Origin: Chloroflexota bacterium
GTDB taxonomy: Bacteria; Chloroflexota; Anaerolineae; Aggregatilineales; Phototrophicaceae
Direction: 5' to 3'
Length of the DNA: 64,000 nt
Assembly (NCBI GenBank): GCA_026708115.1
Contig: JAPOVL010000033.1
Coordinates: forward strand, 106,519-170,518
Position numbers and translations under genes: made by a program. This document shows, piece by piece, positions 8,067-16,884 of the stretch. Position 1 is the first letter of the stretch; each line of letters opens with the position of its first letter. The notes beneath the pieces were generated by a model, which saw nothing but the letters and a program-made list of their open reading frames with translations, searched no databases and had not been told where the DNA came from.

Positions 8067-9583
8067 TGACCAGTTTCCTTCCGCTGTTTTGGATGTCGCT
8101 GATACAGCCAGGTGAAATGGCGCAGAGCGTCCTTGCCGGGATGCGCGTAAGCCCCTTCGGTGAAGCGCCAGGTCCAGTTTCCGGCTGCTGCTCCCGGCGT
8201 ATTCATGCGCGCATCCGATGCCAGACCCAGCACATCCTGCATAGGCATGACAAATGCCTGCGCCGGCGAACGCATCCCCAGCCGCGCCAATGTCCAGACG
8301 ATATCATGAACATCGTGCCCCAGGTAATCTTTCACGAAGCCGCGGGTGTTATCGTCAACCTCGTTGTCCCACCAACCGCGCGTGGTATTGTTGTCGTGGG
8401 TACCAGTGTAAACGATAGAGTTTCGCCGATGATTGTGCGGCAAGAATGGATTGGCCGGGTCGCTGAACGCGAATTGCAGCACCTTCATGCCGGGCAAGCC
8501 GAAATCGTCGCGCAGCTTCTCGACGCCCGGGGTGATTATGCCCAGGTCTTCGGCGATGATCGGCACGTCGCCAAGGGTCCTTTCCAAGGCCTGGAAGAAG
8601 GAGGCGCCAGGACCCGCTTTCCACTGGCCATTAATGGCAGTTGCTTCGCTGGCGGGTATTTCCCAGCAAGCCTGGAAGCCGCGGAAATGATCGACGCGGA
8701 TATAGTCCACCAGCCGCAACAGAGTCTCGATTCGATGAATCCACCATTGGTAGCCTTCGGCTGCCATGACATCCCAGCGGTAGAGCGGATTGCCCCAGCG
8801 CTGACCGGTCGGGCTGAAGTAATCGGGCGGCACGCCGGCAACAACCGTTGGATTGCCCAGCCCATCCAGGAAATACTCATGCTGATTCGCCCAAACGTCG
8901 GCGCTGTCGTGGGCGACAAAGATCGGCAAATCTCCGATCAACTGTATGCCTCTGCTGTTGGCGTATGCTTTGAGAGCGCCCCATTGGCGATAAAAAAGCC
9001 ATTGCCGGAAGCGCTCCAAATTGACTTGACTGTCGCAATGCTGCTTTGCTTCCGCAAGCGCTCGTTTATCGCGGCGTAAGAGCGATCTTTCCCACTCGAT
9101 CCAGGGACGCAGCTTGTGCTGTCGCTTCAAAGCGGCGAATAGAGCGAATTCATCAAGCCAAGCGCCGTTCTCGTTAACGAACTCTTCGTAATCATAGTTC
9201 AGTTGCGGACTCGCGCCCTCCGTGAAGTTGCGCTGCGCCAGCGCGAGCTTCTGATTGTGGTAAGGAATGATCCAACCGAAATCGACGCGTTCCCGCGGGA
9301 AGGGCGGAACATCGGCCAGATCGCCTTTCTCGAGCAGACCCTCATCGACGAGTGTGTCCAGACTAATCAGATTGGGATTGCCGGCAAATGCGGACAGCGT
9401 TTGATAGGGAGAGTCTCCATAACTGGTCGGTCCGAGGGGGAGCACCTGCCAGATCGATTGCCCTTGCGCTTCCAGCCAGTCTACGAAGCGATAGGCCGAG
9501 GGACCCAGATCGCCGATACCGTAATTGCCCGGTAGAGAGCTGGGATGAAGCAAAATGCCGCTAGAACGCGGAAGTGAGATCAT
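8063..9583 (-). CDS. malQ: 4-alpha-glucanotransferase (amylomaltase)
   Basis: 506 residues, GH77, cytosolic. Transfers maltodextrin segments between 1,4-glucans, releasing glucose. Start MISLPRSSGILLHPSSLPGN is the typical N-terminus; catalytic segments visible are IRVDHFRGF (nucleophile Asp), IIAEDLGIITP (Glu) and GTHDNNTTRGWW (Asp). Length is usual for bacterial MalQ. First gene of a two-gene unit with the GH13 enzyme; stop/start overlap of 4 bases. Confidence 0.94.
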   Translation of the reverse strand: MISLPRSSGILLHPSSLPGNYGIGDLGPSAYRFVDWLEAQGQSIWQVLPLGPTSYGDSPYQTLSAFAGNPNLISLDTLVDEGLLEKGDLADVPPFPRERVDFGWIIPYHNQKLALAQRNFTEGASPQLNYDYEEFVNENGAWLDEFALFAALKRQHKLRPWIEWERSLLRRDKRALAEAKQHCDSQVNLERFRQWLFYRQWGALKAYANSRGIQLIGDLPIFVAHDSADVWANQHEYFLDGLGNPTVVAGVPPDYFSPTGQRWGNPLYRWDVMAAEGYQWWIHRIETLLRLVDYIRVDHFRGFQACWEIPASEATAINGQWKAGPGASFFQALERTLGDVPIIAEDLGIITPGVEKLRDDFGLPGMKVLQFAFSDPANPFLPHNHRRNSIVYTGTHDNNTTRGWWDNEVDDNTRGFVKDYLGHDVHDIVWTLARLGMRSPAQAFVMPMQDVLGLASDARMNTPGAAAGNWTWRFTEGAYAHPGKDALRHFTWLYQRHPKQRKETGQ

Positions 9584-9643
9584 GAAGAATAGTCCGGGAA
9601 GAAAATGGCGCTTCAGTTAGTCTCAGCATAGTAATTTAGAATG

Positions 9644-9672
9644 GGGGCGGACGCAATGATTTTCGTCGCCCC
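9644..9672 (-). terminator. Possible hisS terminator
   Basis: GGGGGCGGACG and CGTCGCCCC can form a stem of about 9 bp with one bulged base; on the minus strand it is followed by a T/A-rich stretch and lies about 125 bases beyond the hisS stop codon. The rest of the gap 9584-9796 shows no gene. Confidence 0.35.
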
Positions 9673-9796
9673 TCCGCGCTCACCAGTTTTTCTGAAGCTG
9701 TGACCATTGGAAACCTTGCCCCGGCGCATTGCCAGCGACCGCGTTCTTATAACGCGCGTCAGGATGTTGACAACGGTTTTCGCATTGTGCCCGTTC

Positions 9797-11128
9797 TCAA
9801 CGGGTGGTACATAGCATGTCTGTAACCGCGCCTGCAATGTCAGACATCGAGAGCGTTCGCTCTTCACCATCACTCAGTCGACGAAGCTTGACCAGCCCGG
9901 CGTTAATTTCATCGGGACCCGCTAAGGCGACGATGGGAATGCCTTTCTTGTCGGCATAGCTGAACTGCCGGCCCAGTTTGCGCGGCTCGAAGTAGAGTTC
10001 AGTGTTGATTCCGGCGTCGCGCAATTGATTGGCGACTCTCATGGATGGCGTTCTGGTCTCTTGGCTGAAGACAGTTACCAGCACCTGAACCAGTGTGCCG
10101 CCCAGATTCGCGGGATACAGGTCAAGCTCATCCATCAAATCAATGATGCGCTCAATGCCAAATGAGGTGCCGGTTGTCGGCAGGCTCTGTTTGCGGAACA
10201 TGCCGATCAGTTCATCGTAACGTCCGCCGCCAGTGACGCTGCCCAGGTTGGGCCGGGAAATCACGGTCTCGAAAATGGGACCGGTATAATAGCCGAGTCC
10301 GCGCACCATGGTGAAATCGAAGTCGTAACATCTCGTCGGGATGCCGGAATCGGACAATACATTTGCCAGTCCGCGCAGATCGTCCAGACCGTTGTCGCCA
10401 GCGCCGATTGCCTTCGAGATGAGGTCGAGGTTGCCGCTACCCGGCTCGTATGCTTGCAGCAGATCCATCATCCGGCTGACGGCATCTGGCTGGACCTCGC
10501 GCGCGATTAGTTCCTGGCGCACGCCAACGGCGCCTATCTTGTCGAATTTGTCTACGCTGCGATATAGATCCGGCAACTGCGCATCTGGCACGCCAGAAAA
10601 TTCTCCAATGGCCGCCAGCAATTTGCGGTGGTTGATTTTGATGGTGAATTGCGGAAACTTCAGCCGATCCAAGATACGGTGCATCATTGTCACGATTTCG
10701 GCGTCAGCCTCGATGCCAGCCACGCCGACGATATCCGCGTCACACTGATAGAATTCACGATAGCGCCCTCTTTGCGGACGTTCTCCCCGAAATACCGGCG
10801 CGACATGGTAGCGCTTGAAAGGGAAGCTCAGTTCGCTTTCGTACTGGGCAACGACTCGCGCCAGGGGAACTGTCAAATCGTAGCGCATCGCTAGCGGTTC
10901 CCTGCTGCTGCGCCCATGCTGCGCGCTGAAAATCAGTTGTTCCGCATCTTCGCCATATTTGCCAAGAAGGGTCTCGCGCAATTCGAGGATGGGTGTATCG
11001 AGCGGTTCGAATCCGAAGCGATGAAATACATCGGTGATGACCTCAATGACATATTTGCGACGCAACATCGTCTCTGGCAAAAAATCACGGAATCCCTTTG
11101 GCGTTCTGGGATTGATGGTTTTACTCAT
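9797..11128 (-). CDS. hisS: Histidyl-tRNA synthetase
   Basis: 443 residues, class II aminoacyl-tRNA synthetase. Motif 1 region GFRDFLPETM, motif 2 region with MRYDLTVPLARV and RGERPQRGRYREFYQ, the HisA box GLGYYTGPIFE and motif 3 FGIERI are all present; the C-terminal anticodon-binding domain follows. A leader of about 250 bases separates it from the upstream DinB-like gene and contains a structured element (11201-11286) that occurs again in front of ftsL. Confidence 0.96.
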   Translation of the reverse strand: MSKTINPRTPKGFRDFLPETMLRRKYVIEVITDVFHRFGFEPLDTPILELRETLLGKYGEDAEQLIFSAQHGRSSREPLAMRYDLTVPLARVVAQYESELSFPFKRYHVAPVFRGERPQRGRYREFYQCDADIVGVAGIEADAEIVTMMHRILDRLKFPQFTIKINHRKLLAAIGEFSGVPDAQLPDLYRSVDKFDKIGAVGVRQELIAREVQPDAVSRMMDLLQAYEPGSGNLDLISKAIGAGDNGLDDLRGLANVLSDSGIPTRCYDFDFTMVRGLGYYTGPIFETVISRPNLGSVTGGGRYDELIGMFRKQSLPTTGTSFGIERIIDLMDELDLYPANLGGTLVQVLVTVFSQETRTPSMRVANQLRDAGINTELYFEPRKLGRQFSYADKKGIPIVALAGPDEINAGLVKLRRLSDGEERTLSMSDIAGAVTDMLCTTR

Positions 11129-11200
11129 TGACGGTCCTCTGGTTGCGAATCGGTCAACGCAGCAAAAGGCGTCAGACTGGATCTCTTTGTTTATAAACTG

Positions 11201-11286
11201 CGTTGCTCATGCAACGAGAAGGTTTGTTATTCTGCGTGAGCGCGACATTCCGGTGACCTTTTCGCTGCCGCCGAGCGGCTGTTTGG
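11201..11286 (-). repeat. Structured intergenic element, copy 1 (hisS leader)
   Basis: Read on the minus strand, ACAGCCGCTCGGCGGCAGCG, then AAAAGGTCACCGGAATGTCG, CGCTCACGCAG and finally the hairpin CGTTGC-ATGA-GCAACG. The same blocks in the same order and similar spacing occur at 57149-57240 on the same strand in front of ftsL, where the last hairpin is CTTGC-ATGA-GCAAG: the stem sequence changes but pairing and loop are kept. Either a dispersed non-coding repeat or a shared cis-acting RNA; no known riboswitch class was recognised. Confidence 0.55.
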
Positions 11287-11313
11287 GAAGGATAAAGCTG
11301 TTGCGCGAATGCG

Positions 11314-11344
11314 AAAAGGGGCGACTCAATTGTCCGCCCCTTTT
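11314..11344 (-). terminator. Terminator of the DinB-like gene
   Basis: AAAAGGGGCG, an 11-base loop and CGCCCCTTTT form a perfect 10-bp stem with A and T runs on either side, so it could act in both directions. It is about 35 bases after the stop of the DinB-like gene on the minus strand and upstream of the hisS leader. Confidence 0.8.
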
Positions 11345-11378
11345 ACATTTGCCTCGAAGACTCGGCAATTTGAAATCT

Positions 11379-11972
11379 CTATGCCATAGACCTTGCGGCT
11401 AGCGCCTGCCGTTTGACTTCTTCAATTTGGCCATAATGACCGACCTCGTGCGAAAGCCCAAAGAGGAAGGCAGCCGGGGCATTCATGTTGCCAAAGCGCG
11501 CGGCAAATCGCTCTGAAACGACGCGATTCACATCAAGAAAAGGCCTATCTGGCCAGGTCTCGAGATAGGCGTTGCGCATGCGCCGGCTTTCCTCGAGCCG
11601 CTGACGGACTTTGGCGACTGTTGTCATATCGCGCCAAGGCGTCTCGTACCGCGGCCGTTCGGAAGCGGCCACGCCACGAGCAAGCAAAGAACTGAAGGCG
11701 GCCGCTTCTTCGCTGCTGGCGGTGACGTGCGCAATGAGATGTCCGAAAGTCCAGCCGATTCTCTCCTCACCCTCTACCGCATAGGGATCATCGGCTTCCG
11801 GATCTTCGGGCGTGTTGACGATATCGCCGTCGGTCAATCCGTCCAGCAGCGAGAGCAAGAAGTCAATACTTTTGTCGCTGAATTCGCGTAGCGCCGCTGC
11901 GTCGATATTTTCACGCGCTGCATAGTCCAGGTAGGTTATTTCGCCGTTCTGCATCGGTGCAAAATCTATCAT
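11379..11972 (-). CDS. DinB-like metal-binding four-helix protein
   Basis: About 197 residues from the ATG at 11972, which has GGGAG eight bases upstream (a start ten codons earlier is less likely). GHLIAH in the first half and SHEVGHYGQI near the C-terminus supply the histidines expected of the DinB/YfiT-type superfamily. These proteins are often thiol-transferases or of unknown role, so no reaction is assigned. It has its own terminator. Confidence 0.7.
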   Translation of the reverse strand: MIDFAPMQNGEITYLDYAARENIDAAALREFSDKSIDFLLSLLDGLTDGDIVNTPEDPEADDPYAVEGEERIGWTFGHLIAHVTASSEEAAAFSSLLARGVAASERPRYETPWRDMTTVAKVRQRLEESRRMRNAYLETWPDRPFLDVNRVVSERFAARFGNMNAPAAFLFGLSHEVGHYGQIEEVKRQALAARSMA

Positions 11973-12146
11973 TGTGCATACTCCCGTGACGGTTGTGCCC
12001 AAGCCTATTCACATTTCGGATGATCTCAACGTCATCAAACTTACTTGACCATCCATCTGTTTGGTGAAAGACACTGGCGATGGTAAACTGAATTCGGTCC
12101 TTGCTAGCGCACAGGCTGATATCATTGATGAAACGGAAACTTGTTC

Positions 12147-14168
12147 ATGTTGACGGACGTTGAGAAACTGCTTTTTATCCTGCTGGCTGTATTCTCCCTT
12201 GGCGCGGCTTACTCCGGATTTGCCGAAATGATCAGCATCATCCAACGAGGTCGGGGTCAGTTGCAACTTGACGGACTCTGGCGACGGACGTTGCGGGCGC
12301 TGGCTATTTACCTGTTTCAGCGGACGACGCTGAGGACTCGACGAGCAACCGGCCTCTTTCATTGGGGCATCGTCTTGGGCTTTACCTACTATTTTCTTGT
12401 CAACGTTGTGGACTTGGCGATTGGCTTCGTGCCGGACTTTGAGTTGACATTATCTGGTTGGGGAGCGTGGTTTGACCTGTTTCGTTTGCTTGGGGACGTC
12501 TTGAGCGTTGTGGTGCTGTTGGGAATCTGCTATTTCATCGTCCGTCGGTTCTATTTGCCGGGCAGGCGCGCGCTACATTTCAATGACAATATTCTGCTTC
12601 ATCCCAGCGTGCGAGAGGGCGCTATAAGTCGCGATTCACTGATTGTTGCGGCTTTCATCCTGCTGCACGTCGGCGCGCGTTTTCTTGGAGAATCCATAAC
12701 AGTGGCGCAACACGGTCACGATCCTTTCATGCCCTTTGCTTCGGCAGTCGCGCCACTGTGGCAATATATGAATGTCGACGCGCTGGTAGCGTTGCGGCAC
12801 CTTTGCTGGTGGATTGCATTGGGCGGTATTCTGCTATTCTTGCCGTATTTTCCCTTTACAAAGCACGCGCATCTTTTCATGGCGCCGCTTAATTTCTTGA
12901 CCCGACCAGAACGCAGTTCACTTGGAGAGTTGGAACCACTTGACTTTGAAGACGACGCAATCGAACAGTTTGGCGCTGCTCGGCTGGAAGACCTTCATCG
13001 GACTCATATCTTCGATGGTTTTGCCTGTATCATGTGCAATCGATGCCAAGACGTTTGCCCGGCTTATGCGACCGGCAAGGAGCTGTCGCCGGCCGCGCTT
13101 GAAGTCAACAAGCGGTTCCACATCAAGGATAATTGGGAGTCGCTGGCAAACGGAAAAGAGCCTGGGCAGGCTTTAGGCGGCTTGCTCCTAAGCGAGTCGG
13201 CGCTTTGGGCATGTACAGCTTGTGGTGCCTGCGTCGACATTTGCCCGGTCGGCAACGAGCCGATGTTCGACATAATGGACATTCGGCGCGACGCCGTGCT
13301 CATGCAGAGCGAGTTCCCCAACGAGTTGCTGGGCGCGTTCAACGGTATGGAACGGCAAGGGAATCCCTGGCAAATAGCTGAATCTCGTCTCGGCTGGGCG
13401 CAGGGACTGGACTTTCAGGTTCCAACGGTAGAAGAGAACCCTGACTTTGAAATCTTGTATTGGACGGGTTGCGCGGTCAGCTATGACCCCAGGGCCCAGC
13501 AAACGGCCCGGGCGCTGGTGAAAGTCTTGCACGCCGCTGGTGTAAACTTCGCAATCCTTGGCGAGGAAGAACGTTGCACGGGGGACGTCGCGCGCCGTGC
13601 CGGTAATGAATATTTGTATTATGAAATGGCGAACGCCAATGTCGAAACGCTAAATGCCGTATCCCCCAAGAGGATTGTAGTCACGTGCCCTCATTGTTTG
13701 CACAATATCGGCAAGGAATACCACCAGTTTGGCGGGTCATTCCAGATTGTTCATCATAGCGAGCTGATTAACGAGTTGATAGGTTCTGGCAAATTGCCGG
13801 TTGCGGCCAATACCTCGCGCTGGAGCAACGTCACCTTTCACGATCCTTGTTATCTGGGTCGCCACAACGATATTGTCGACCCGCCGCGCGATGCTTTGGG
13901 AGCAATGGGCCTTGGCATCATAGAAATGTCACGCAATCGCAGAAACTCATTTTGTTGCGGCGCGGGTGGCGCGCAATTCTGGAAGGAAGAAGAACCCGGC
14001 GAAAAGAAAGTCAGTGTTGAGCGCATTCAAGAAGCGCAAGCGACAGGCGCGGAGGCTATCGCAGTCGCCTGCCCCTTTTGCATGCGCATGTTTGAGGACG
14101 CCGGCAAGGAACTTGGCGAGAAAACCGACGTGGTGGATATCGCTGAGATCGTCGCGGACAGTTTGTGA
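12147..14168 (+). CDS. Membrane-anchored Fe-S oxidoreductase (heterodisulfide reductase-related)
   Basis: About 673 residues. The N-terminal ~260 residues hold several membrane helices with histidines and resemble the haem-binding NarI/HdrE-type domain. Two ferredoxin-type clusters follow (CIMCNRCQDVCP about residue 295, CTACGACVDICP about residue 357), then two cysteine-rich CCG-type domains (ERCTGD...TCPHCLHN and the CCGAGG ... CPFCMRMF pair). Such proteins pass electrons between the quinone pool and a soluble partner (for example a glycolate, lactate or glycerol-3-phosphate dehydrogenase, or an ETF); no partner is adjacent. The frame is also open from a TTG at 12141; the ATG two codons later is preferred. 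Confidence 0.88.
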   Translation: MLTDVEKLLFILLAVFSLGAAYSGFAEMISIIQRGRGQLQLDGLWRRTLRALAIYLFQRTTLRTRRATGLFHWGIVLGFTYYFLVNVVDLAIGFVPDFELTLSGWGAWFDLFRLLGDVLSVVVLLGICYFIVRRFYLPGRRALHFNDNILLHPSVREGAISRDSLIVAAFILLHVGARFLGESITVAQHGHDPFMPFASAVAPLWQYMNVDALVALRHLCWWIALGGILLFLPYFPFTKHAHLFMAPLNFLTRPERSSLGELEPLDFEDDAIEQFGAARLEDLHRTHIFDGFACIMCNRCQDVCPAYATGKELSPAALEVNKRFHIKDNWESLANGKEPGQALGGLLLSESALWACTACGACVDICPVGNEPMFDIMDIRRDAVLMQSEFPNELLGAFNGMERQGNPWQIAESRLGWAQGLDFQVPTVEENPDFEILYWTGCAVSYDPRAQQTARALVKVLHAAGVNFAILGEEERCTGDVARRAGNEYLYYEMANANVETLNAVSPKRIVVTCPHCLHNIGKEYHQFGGSFQIVHHSELINELIGSGKLPVAANTSRWSNVTFHDPCYLGRHNDIVDPPRDALGAMGLGIIEMSRNRRNSFCCGAGGAQFWKEEEPGEKKVSVERIQEAQATGAEAIAVACPFCMRMFEDAGKELGEKTDVVDIAEIVADSL

Positions 14169-14252
14169 AAGCCACTTGCAAAGTCAATGAATATCGCTTT
14201 TTAAACTATTTGTGTAAACTATTTAGGAATATCCTGTCGGCTGGTGTAGAGC

Positions 14253-14846
14253 GTGACCGTGACATTCAACTTTGAAGAGACGCCGGCACTGGAAACCGAG
14301 CGGCTGCGTTTACGGCGCATCCTCCCCAGCGACCTGGCCGCCTGGGCCGAGATCTGGCAGTGCCTCAGGGTAAGGCAATACCTGCTTGAATTTGAAGAGG
14401 CGCCTGATGATTCGGCAGTATGGTCTATCATGGAATGGGCGGACCGCATTTTTAAGCGAAAGACGGGCATTCGCTGGGCGATCACGCTTAAACCGAACAA
14501 TCGAATGATAGGCTCATGCGGTTTCCATTTGTATGAAGCGCATAGCAGACGGCTGGAAATCGGCTACGAATTGCATAACGCGTACTGGCGAAGGGGAATC
14601 ATGACTGAGGCGGTTGCTGAAGTGCTGCGCTTCTGTTTCGATTGCCTGAATGTTCATCGCGTCGAAGCCGATGTGACCGAAGGCAATGTCGCGTCGGCTG
14701 CCTTGTTGCGAAAGCTGGGTTTTGTCTTGGAAGGCCTCTGGCGCGAGCGCGTCTATTCGCGCGGCGCCTATCACGGCATGTGGCAATTCGGCCTATTGGA
14801 ACCGGAGTATCGGCAACATGTGGGCGTCGAATGTCCCGATTTCTAG
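14253..14846 (+). CDS. GNAT family N-acetyltransferase (RimJ/RimL type)
   Basis: 197 residues from a GTG at 14253 (a second in-frame GTG two codons on is an alternative). ETERLRLRRI near the N-terminus, IGYELHNAYWRRGIMTEAV (acetyl-CoA loop) and NVASAALLRKLGFVLEG are characteristic of RimJ/RimL-like acetyltransferases. Substrate unknown. It lies about 80 bases before the glycosyltransferase array on the same strand and might be co-transcribed with it. Confidence 0.85.
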   Translation: MTVTFNFEETPALETERLRLRRILPSDLAAWAEIWQCLRVRQYLLEFEEAPDDSAVWSIMEWADRIFKRKTGIRWAITLKPNNRMIGSCGFHLYEAHSRRLEIGYELHNAYWRRGIMTEAVAEVLRFCFDCLNVHRVEADVTEGNVASAALLRKLGFVLEGLWRERVYSRGAYHGMWQFGLLEPEYRQHVGVECPDF

Positions 14847-14927
14847 AATCGCCATTTTGGATCGTAGATTGTTGACAGCGATTGTCGCTTCGTTCATTTG
14901 TCCGTGGTTTTGTCGCCACAGCATCGG

Positions 14928-16823
14928 ATGAGTTCAATGCAGGTCAGTGAAATCAAATATCTCTTCGCCATGGTGCTGATCCTGCTTTTCGCCTCTGCTA
15001 TCGGGGGAATGGGTTTGAACGCCGACGTCATCTGGGGGGATGAGTTGGCGTCGTTTGTATTCATGGGCGCCTTTGATACTACGTTTTCTCCTTCACAGAT
15101 ATTAAACACAATTGCAACGCTTGCTCCCGATCATGTGCCGCTCTACTATCTTCTGGGCGCCGGATGGTCGCAACTGGTTGGATGGTCCCAGTTGGCACTG
15201 CGCTATCTATCGTTGTTGGCTGGGGTTGCGATGATCGCATGGCTATATCGGCTTGTTTGCGACGACATCGGCCGTCGAAACGCCATTGTCGCTGCCTTCG
15301 TGCTGACAAGCAACACCTATGTCATGATTTTTTTTCATGAAGTTCGGAATTATACGTTTATACTGCTGCTGGTAGTCGTTCACACTTGGTGCTATCGACG
15401 TCTCATTCGAAGCAACAATCCATCATCGTTGCTGTGGGGCTGCTTCATAGCATCCGCCGCTGTTCTGTTGTACATGCATTTTCTTGGACTTTTCTTCTTG
15501 GTTGCGCTTGGCGCTTCACATTTGCTGGTTGAACGTTGGTCTAGTCGCACTCGAAGTATGCTCGTCGGATGGGCTGTTGCGATGGGGTCCTTGCTTCCAT
15601 ATCTGCCGACCATATTAGCGGGTGGATTCAAGTATGGAGAAACTGAAAGCGCAATCTTGGCGACCGAGTTGGCTGAACCCCTTGTCGGCCTTCTTTCAAA
15701 CGGACTTGGAATACTACTGATTCCTTTAGTCTTGAACCTCGCTTACCAAATCTCGCGAAGAAGAAATACGATGATCTTGAGCCTCGTTTCGCTGGCTCTT
15801 ATATACGTCACACTTCTGATAGTTGCTAGCTGGATGTTTGAATTGATCACATTGAGCCGTATGCGTTATTTCCTGATTTTATGGTTCCCTAGTATGATCC
15901 TTATAGCGTTTAGCATCTCAGAGTTTTCCCATTCATCGAAGATCGTCATTATTCTATTAACAGTTTGGGCATTGGCAGGATTGCAGTTCGAGCGATCAGG
16001 ACAGATTCGCCAATATGCGACACATGATAAACGAATTCTGCAATATCCGCCGCTTCACTTCTATGAGACCAGTCTCTTGGGAAAAGTGCGCCCGGAAGAT
16101 TTCCTTGTTGGATTCTCCGAGTCGCTTTCCGTGAATGAAAACAAGGGCAGGCTAGGTGTTGGAATAGCTGACTACTATCTTGGCGCCCAGCTTGGCATCG
16201 ACGGCGTATTCCTGCATACGAACCTCAAGCGGTATCGTCTGGAGGAAGACGTTCGATCTATTCTAGAAGCGCGTCCTCTTGTTTTGCTCGCTCACGATCC
16301 CAGTAAGGCGCCGCTGAACTACGCCAAAACGTTGGCGGTCGTCCAGTCTGTCTTCGCGCCCTGTGATCTCTTGGTGGACGAGCCGACGCTCTTGATTCGC
16401 AGATACGCGCATGCAGTGATGGGATGCAATCACGAAGCCGCGCCGATTGAGTACGAAAACGGCATCCGCGTTGTCGACCGGGCCCTGCGACTCGATGCCG
16501 ACGCGGAGCGAATAGAAGCGCTTACCTGGTGGCATGTGCCGGATGAAGCCATGCTGGACGAATACAACATTTCCTTACAAATCATCTCGTCAGAAGGGAA
16601 GAATGTCCGACAAACCGATCATCACCTATACAACAATATCGTGCCATGGTCTGTGATCGATTTGTCGACAGCAGAGTTGCCTGCCGACGACTACGCGCTT
16701 GTGTTGATCTTGTACAGACGTGATACCGGGTCGAAAGTTGTCGGAGTGGATGAATCGACTGACGAGTTCGGCAGTATGCTCCCCTTACTGGGATTCACCA
16801 GGCGCCTGGAAGATGTGGAATGA
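14928..16823 (+). CDS. GT39/PMT-like membrane glycosyltransferase, array gene 1
   Basis: About 631 residues from ATG 14928 (in-frame TTG at 14898 and ATG at 14937 are alternatives). Polytopic GT-C protein: the first membrane helix is followed by WGDELAS (acidic DE pair about residue 38, the expected catalytic position in the first external loop), then DHVPLYYLLGAGW, FFHEVRNY (about 137) and SRMRYFLILWFP (about 310). The soluble C-terminal ~260 residues carry DYYLGAQLGIDGVF (about 415), a C-x20-C pair (about 479 and 500), and a region starting TWWHVPDE that ends the protein. Probably transfers a sugar from a lipid carrier outside the membrane; donor and acceptor are unknown. First of seven paralogues; closest relatives are genes 2 and 3. 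Confidence 0.8.
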   Translation: MSSMQVSEIKYLFAMVLILLFASAIGGMGLNADVIWGDELASFVFMGAFDTTFSPSQILNTIATLAPDHVPLYYLLGAGWSQLVGWSQLALRYLSLLAGVAMIAWLYRLVCDDIGRRNAIVAAFVLTSNTYVMIFFHEVRNYTFILLLVVVHTWCYRRLIRSNNPSSLLWGCFIASAAVLLYMHFLGLFFLVALGASHLLVERWSSRTRSMLVGWAVAMGSLLPYLPTILAGGFKYGETESAILATELAEPLVGLLSNGLGILLIPLVLNLAYQISRRRNTMILSLVSLALIYVTLLIVASWMFELITLSRMRYFLILWFPSMILIAFSISEFSHSSKIVIILLTVWALAGLQFERSGQIRQYATHDKRILQYPPLHFYETSLLGKVRPEDFLVGFSESLSVNENKGRLGVGIADYYLGAQLGIDGVFLHTNLKRYRLEEDVRSILEARPLVLLAHDPSKAPLNYAKTLAVVQSVFAPCDLLVDEPTLLIRRYAHAVMGCNHEAAPIEYENGIRVVDRALRLDADAERIEALTWWHVPDEAMLDEYNISLQIISSEGKNVRQTDHHLYNNIVPWSVIDLSTAELPADDYALVLILYRRDTGSKVVGVDESTDEFGSMLPLLGFTRRLEDVE

Positions 16824-16884
16824 TGTCCGTTCTCATGTTAGCTTGATATCACACGTTGTGAATTCGTTCTGAAACTATAGGCAG

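Noticed and set aside
8066..9079. Long open frame antisense to malQ
   Set aside because: Shadow of the malQ codon bias; malQ has all catalytic motifs and the antisense frame has none.
9670..9760. Possible third copy of the hisS/ftsL leader element on the plus strand
   Set aside because: Only short matches (CCCCGG, GCC-GCG, TATAACGCGC) in loose order; the terminal hairpin is missing.
11129..11310. T-box riboswitch in the hisS leader
   Set aside because: Part of the element (AAAGG...CCGG...GCCGCG) recalls a T-box, but the AGGGTGG-ACCGCG core and a specifier loop are not convincing, and the same element precedes ftsL, which is not a T-box target.
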